From the NCBI GenBank assembly GCA_035635475.1, contig DASQAZ010000075.1, positions 1 through 7,468 on the forward strand: a stretch of 7,468 bases of DNA, given 5' to 3'. The notes under the pieces are model-generated. The model made no database searches and was not told where the DNA came from. It saw only the letters and a list, made by a program, of their open reading frames with translations. Shown here one piece after another: positions 5,040 to 7,468 of the stretch. The position numbers and the translations under genes are program-made. Source of the stretch: VBOC01 sp035635475. Lineage in GTDB: Bacteria > Bacteroidota > Ignavibacteria > UBA10030 > SZUA-254. Positions within the stretch are counted from its first letter, which is position 1, and the number at the start of each line of letters is the position of its first letter.

Positions 5040-6590
5040 ATGATGGCAGAAGTCAGACCTGATGAAGTTTCGGCGATCCTCCGCAAGCAGTTGTCCGGAT
5101 TCGAGAAGGAAATCGATACCTACGAAGTTGGCACGGTGTTGCAGGTCGGCGACGGCATCGCCCGGATCTACGGCCTGGCGAACGCCATGTCGAGCGAGCT
5201 GCTGGAGTTCCCCAACAATGTCTTTGGCATGGTGCTGAACCTCGAGGAGGATAATGTCGGGTGCATCCTGTTCGGTGAGAGCACGCTGATTAAGGAGGGG
5301 GACGTTGTTAAACGCACCGGCCGCCTCGCCTCGATGCCGGCCGGCGAACAAATGCTCGGCCGCGTGATCGATCCCCTCGGCCGCCCGATCGACGGGCGCG
5401 GTCCGATCAAGACAGAGAAGACCCTTCCGCTCGAACGCAAGGCCCTGGGCGTGATCCAGCGGCAGCCCGTAAAGGAGCCCCTCCAGACAGGAATCAAGGC
5501 GGTCGACGGAATGATTCCGATCGGCCGCGGTCAGCGCGAGTTAATCATCGGCGATCGCCAAACGGGGAAGACCGCGGTCGCGATCGATGCGATCATCAAC
5601 CAGCGGTCAACGCACGCCAAAGAAGCGCAAGAACGCGGAGTCAAGCCGATGTATTGCATCTATGTTGCGATCGGACAGAAGGGTTCGACCGTGGCCCAGG
5701 TCGTCGCCAAACTTCAGGAACAGGGCGCGATGGACTACACGACGGTGATTTCCGCAACGGCGAGCGACCCTTCGCCCATGCAGTTCATTGCGCCGTACGC
5801 GGGAGCGACGCTGGGAGAGTTGTTCCGGGACAGCGGACGGCACGCGCTCGTGATCTATGACGATCTCTCGAAGCATGCTCAGGCCTATCGACAGGTATCA
5901 CTGTTGCTCAGACGGCCCCCCGGCCGCGAAGCCTATCCCGGCGACGTGTTTTATCTCCATTCACGATTGCTGGAGCGCGCCTCTAAATTGAATGAGGAAT
6001 TGGGAGGGGGCAGTCTGACCGCGCTTCCGATTATAGAGACGCAGGCGGGCGACGTCTCCGCATATATTCCGACGAACGTCATCTCGATCACTGACGGCCA
6101 GATTTACCTCGAACCCGGCCTCTTCAACTCCGGCGTCCGCCCGGCAATCAACGTCGGGATCTCGGTATCGAGGGTGGGCGGAAACGCGCAGATAAAAGCG
6201 ATGAAGAAGGTCGCAGGCCGCCTGCGCCTGGATCTCGCGCAATATCGCGAGCTCGAAGCGTTCGCGAAATTCGGGTCCGATCTCGACAAGTCGACGCAGG
6301 CCCAGTTGCGCCGGGGCTCCCGGCTGGTGGAGCTGCTCAAGCAGGGGCAGTACGTGCCGATGCCCGTTGAACAGCAGGTCGTCAGCATCTTTGTCGGCAC
6401 CAACGGATATTTGGATGAAATTCCGCTCCAGCATGTCCAACGATTCGAGCGAGAGCTTCTTGATTTGATGGAATTAAAGCACCGGGACCTGCTGGAAGAA
6501 ATTATAGTCAAGAAAGACCTATCCGATGAACTGCAGAAAAAGCTTCACACAGCGGTCAAGGCATTCCTCGAGGGTTTCAAGCGAGCGTGA
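5040..6590 (+). CDS. atpA: F0F1 ATP synthase subunit alpha
   Basis: Alpha is the non-catalytic nucleotide-binding subunit of the F1 head. The 516-residue protein has the usual three parts: an N-terminal beta-barrel (about 25-95, with VGDGIARIYGL), a central nucleotide-binding domain, and a C-terminal helical domain. The Walker A loop is GDRQTGKT (171-178; K177 equals E. coli K175). The Walker B strand is in HALVIYDD. The PGREAYPGDVFYLHSRLLERA stretch and the arginine finger R378 in the SRVGG motif, which reaches into the catalytic site on beta, are intact. Length is near the usual 500-515. The start is ATG 5040 or, more likely by ribosome-site spacing, ATG 5043. A 35-bp A-rich gap separates it from atpH, and 27 bp separate its stop from atpG. 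Confidence 0.98.
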   Translation: MMAEVRPDEVSAILRKQLSGFEKEIDTYEVGTVLQVGDGIARIYGLANAMSSELLEFPNNVFGMVLNLEEDNVGCILFGESTLIKEGDVVKRTGRLASMPAGEQMLGRVIDPLGRPIDGRGPIKTEKTLPLERKALGVIQRQPVKEPLQTGIKAVDGMIPIGRGQRELIIGDRQTGKTAVAIDAIINQRSTHAKEAQERGVKPMYCIYVAIGQKGSTVAQVVAKLQEQGAMDYTTVISATASDPSPMQFIAPYAGATLGELFRDSGRHALVIYDDLSKHAQAYRQVSLLLRRPPGREAYPGDVFYLHSRLLERASKLNEELGGGSLTALPIIETQAGDVSAYIPTNVISITDGQIYLEPGLFNSGVRPAINVGISVSRVGGNAQIKAMKKVAGRLRLDLAQYRELEAFAKFGSDLDKSTQAQLRRGSRLVELLKQGQYVPMPVEQQVVSIFVGTNGYLDEIPLQHVQRFERELLDLMELKHRDLLEEIIVKKDLSDELQKKLHTAVKAFLEGFKRA

Positions 6591-6617
6591 ACCAGTGATC
6601 CGGGACCCTGTCTAAAG

Positions 6618-7468
6618 ATGGCCACTCTCCGGGAGATCCGCCGCCGCATCGGCGGCATCAAGAGCACGCAGAAGATTACCAAGGCGATGAAGATGGTTGC
6701 CGCTGCCAAGCTCCGCAGGGCTCAGGATGCCGTCATTGCCGCCAGGCCCTATGCCCGCAAGATGAAAGAATTGCTCAACCACCTTGCTGCGAGGGTGGAT
6801 GTGAACGTCCATCCTCACTTCGCCGTACGACCGGTGAAAAAGGCGGCGATCATTGTCGTCACAGCCGACCGCGGCCTCTGCGGCGCGTTCAACAGTAATC
6901 TCATTCGAGCGGCGGCGGCCCACAGCAAGCAGCAGTATGGAGAGCTGCAGGCTTCAGGCGCTGTAAAACTCATCTGCGTGGGGAAAAAGGGATTCGATTT
7001 CTTCTCGAGGAGGGGGTATCCGATCGCGCGTAAATACATCGGACTCTTCGCCGCCCTTCAATTCGGCGCGGCACGGACGATCGCCGCCGACGCCATGGCC
7101 GGGTTCCTCGGGGGGGACTACGACCGAATCGATATTGTCTATAACGAGTTTAAGTCAATAATGCAGCAGCGGATCATGATCGAGCAGTTTCTCCCCATTG
7201 CCCCCGCCGATACTCCGGCGTCAATCCAAAAATCGCAGATCGACTATATTTACGAACCCTCGAGCGAGGCGATTATTTCGGCCCTCGTTCCGAAGAACAT
7301 CAACGTTCAGTTGTGGCGAATCCTGCTTGAATCGAATGCGGCGGAGCAGGGCGCTCGGATGACGGCAATGGACAATGCCACCACAAACGCCTCCGATTTG
7401 ATCCACGATCTGCAGCTTTCCTATAATAAGGCCCGGCAGGCCTCAATTACAAAAGAGTTGCTCGAAAT
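6618..7468 (+). CDS. atpG: F0F1 ATP synthase subunit gamma (3' end cut by window)
   Basis: Gamma is the rotating central shaft linking the c-ring to the alpha3-beta3 head. From ATG 6618 the frame stays open to the window edge (283 full codons). It starts with the N-terminal helix IRRRIGGIKSTQKITKAMKM and MVAAAKLRRAQ, which lies inside the F1 head. The Rossmann-like domain follows with the signature TADRGLCGAFNSNL. The C-terminal helix with ALVPKNINVQLWRILLESNAAEQGARMTAMDNAT and a NKARQASITKELLEI tail completes the fold. Comparison with the family suggests only about 8-15 residues are missing. The ribosome site is weak (TAAAG next to the ATG; GGGA at 6602-6605 is too distant). I see no frameshift. 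The beta and epsilon genes would have to lie beyond the window or at another locus, as in Chlorobi. Confidence 0.96.
   Translation, partial: MATLREIRRRIGGIKSTQKITKAMKMVAAAKLRRAQDAVIAARPYARKMKELLNHLAARVDVNVHPHFAVRPVKKAAIIVVTADRGLCGAFNSNLIRAAAAHSKQQYGELQASGAVKLICVGKKGFDFFSRRGYPIARKYIGLFAALQFGAARTIAADAMAGFLGGDYDRIDIVYNEFKSIMQQRIMIEQFLPIAPADTPASIQKSQIDYIYEPSSEAIISALVPKNINVQLWRILLESNAAEQGARMTAMDNATTNASDLIHDLQLSYNKARQASITKELLE

Overview
The window is a compact, GC-rich, single-strand gene cluster. It ends in most of an F-type ATP synthase operon and is preceded by cell-wall and cell-shape genes. All ten genes I can support read on the + strand. The two end genes are cut by the window edges: the first lacks its 5' part and the last lacks only a few C-terminal codons. 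The organism looks like a member of the Bacteroidota/Chlorobi/Ignavibacteria (FCB) group. This is inferred from the AtpB N-terminal region (a DSHE segment, then a DLSITKH segment before the first membrane helix), from a NamZ-type muramidase, and from the order M23 peptidase - bactofilin - AtpZ - AtpI-like - atpBEFHAG. The genus cannot be called from the sequence alone.

Layout: 1-569 is the C-terminal part of a NamZ/DUF1343 exo-N-acetylmuramidase. The 145-bp gap at 570-714 carries a good sigma-70-like promoter (TTGACA, 17-bp spacer, TATATT). It should drive a membrane-anchored M23 metallopeptidase (715-1581) and a bactofilin (1596-1997). Two small membrane proteins follow: AtpZ-like with two helices (2005-2283) and AtpI-like with four helices (2280-2663). 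Then come the structural subunits: a (atpB), c (atpE), b (atpF), delta (atpH), alpha (atpA) and gamma (atpG, cut at the window end). Subunits beta and epsilon are not in the window.

How the genes work together: the M23 enzyme and bactofilin form a familiar peptidoglycan-remodelling/cytoskeleton pair, and NamZ acts on the same polymer. AtpZ and the AtpI-like protein are likely accessory or assembly factors for F0. Subunits a, b and c make the proton-translocating membrane sector; delta, alpha and gamma belong to the stalk and F1 head. Gaps from 715 to the end are very short (an ATGA overlap up to about 70 bp), so one long transcript from the 647-675 promoter is plausible. The two larger gaps flank atpE. 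Both can fold into stem-loops and both end in strong Shine-Dalgarno sequences, as would suit a subunit needed in many copies.

I see no mobile element, CRISPR array, tRNA, rRNA or unknown defence-type system. The content is mostly conserved housekeeping. The points worth a second look concern operon linkage, RNA structure around atpE, and the paired AtpZ/AtpI-like genes.
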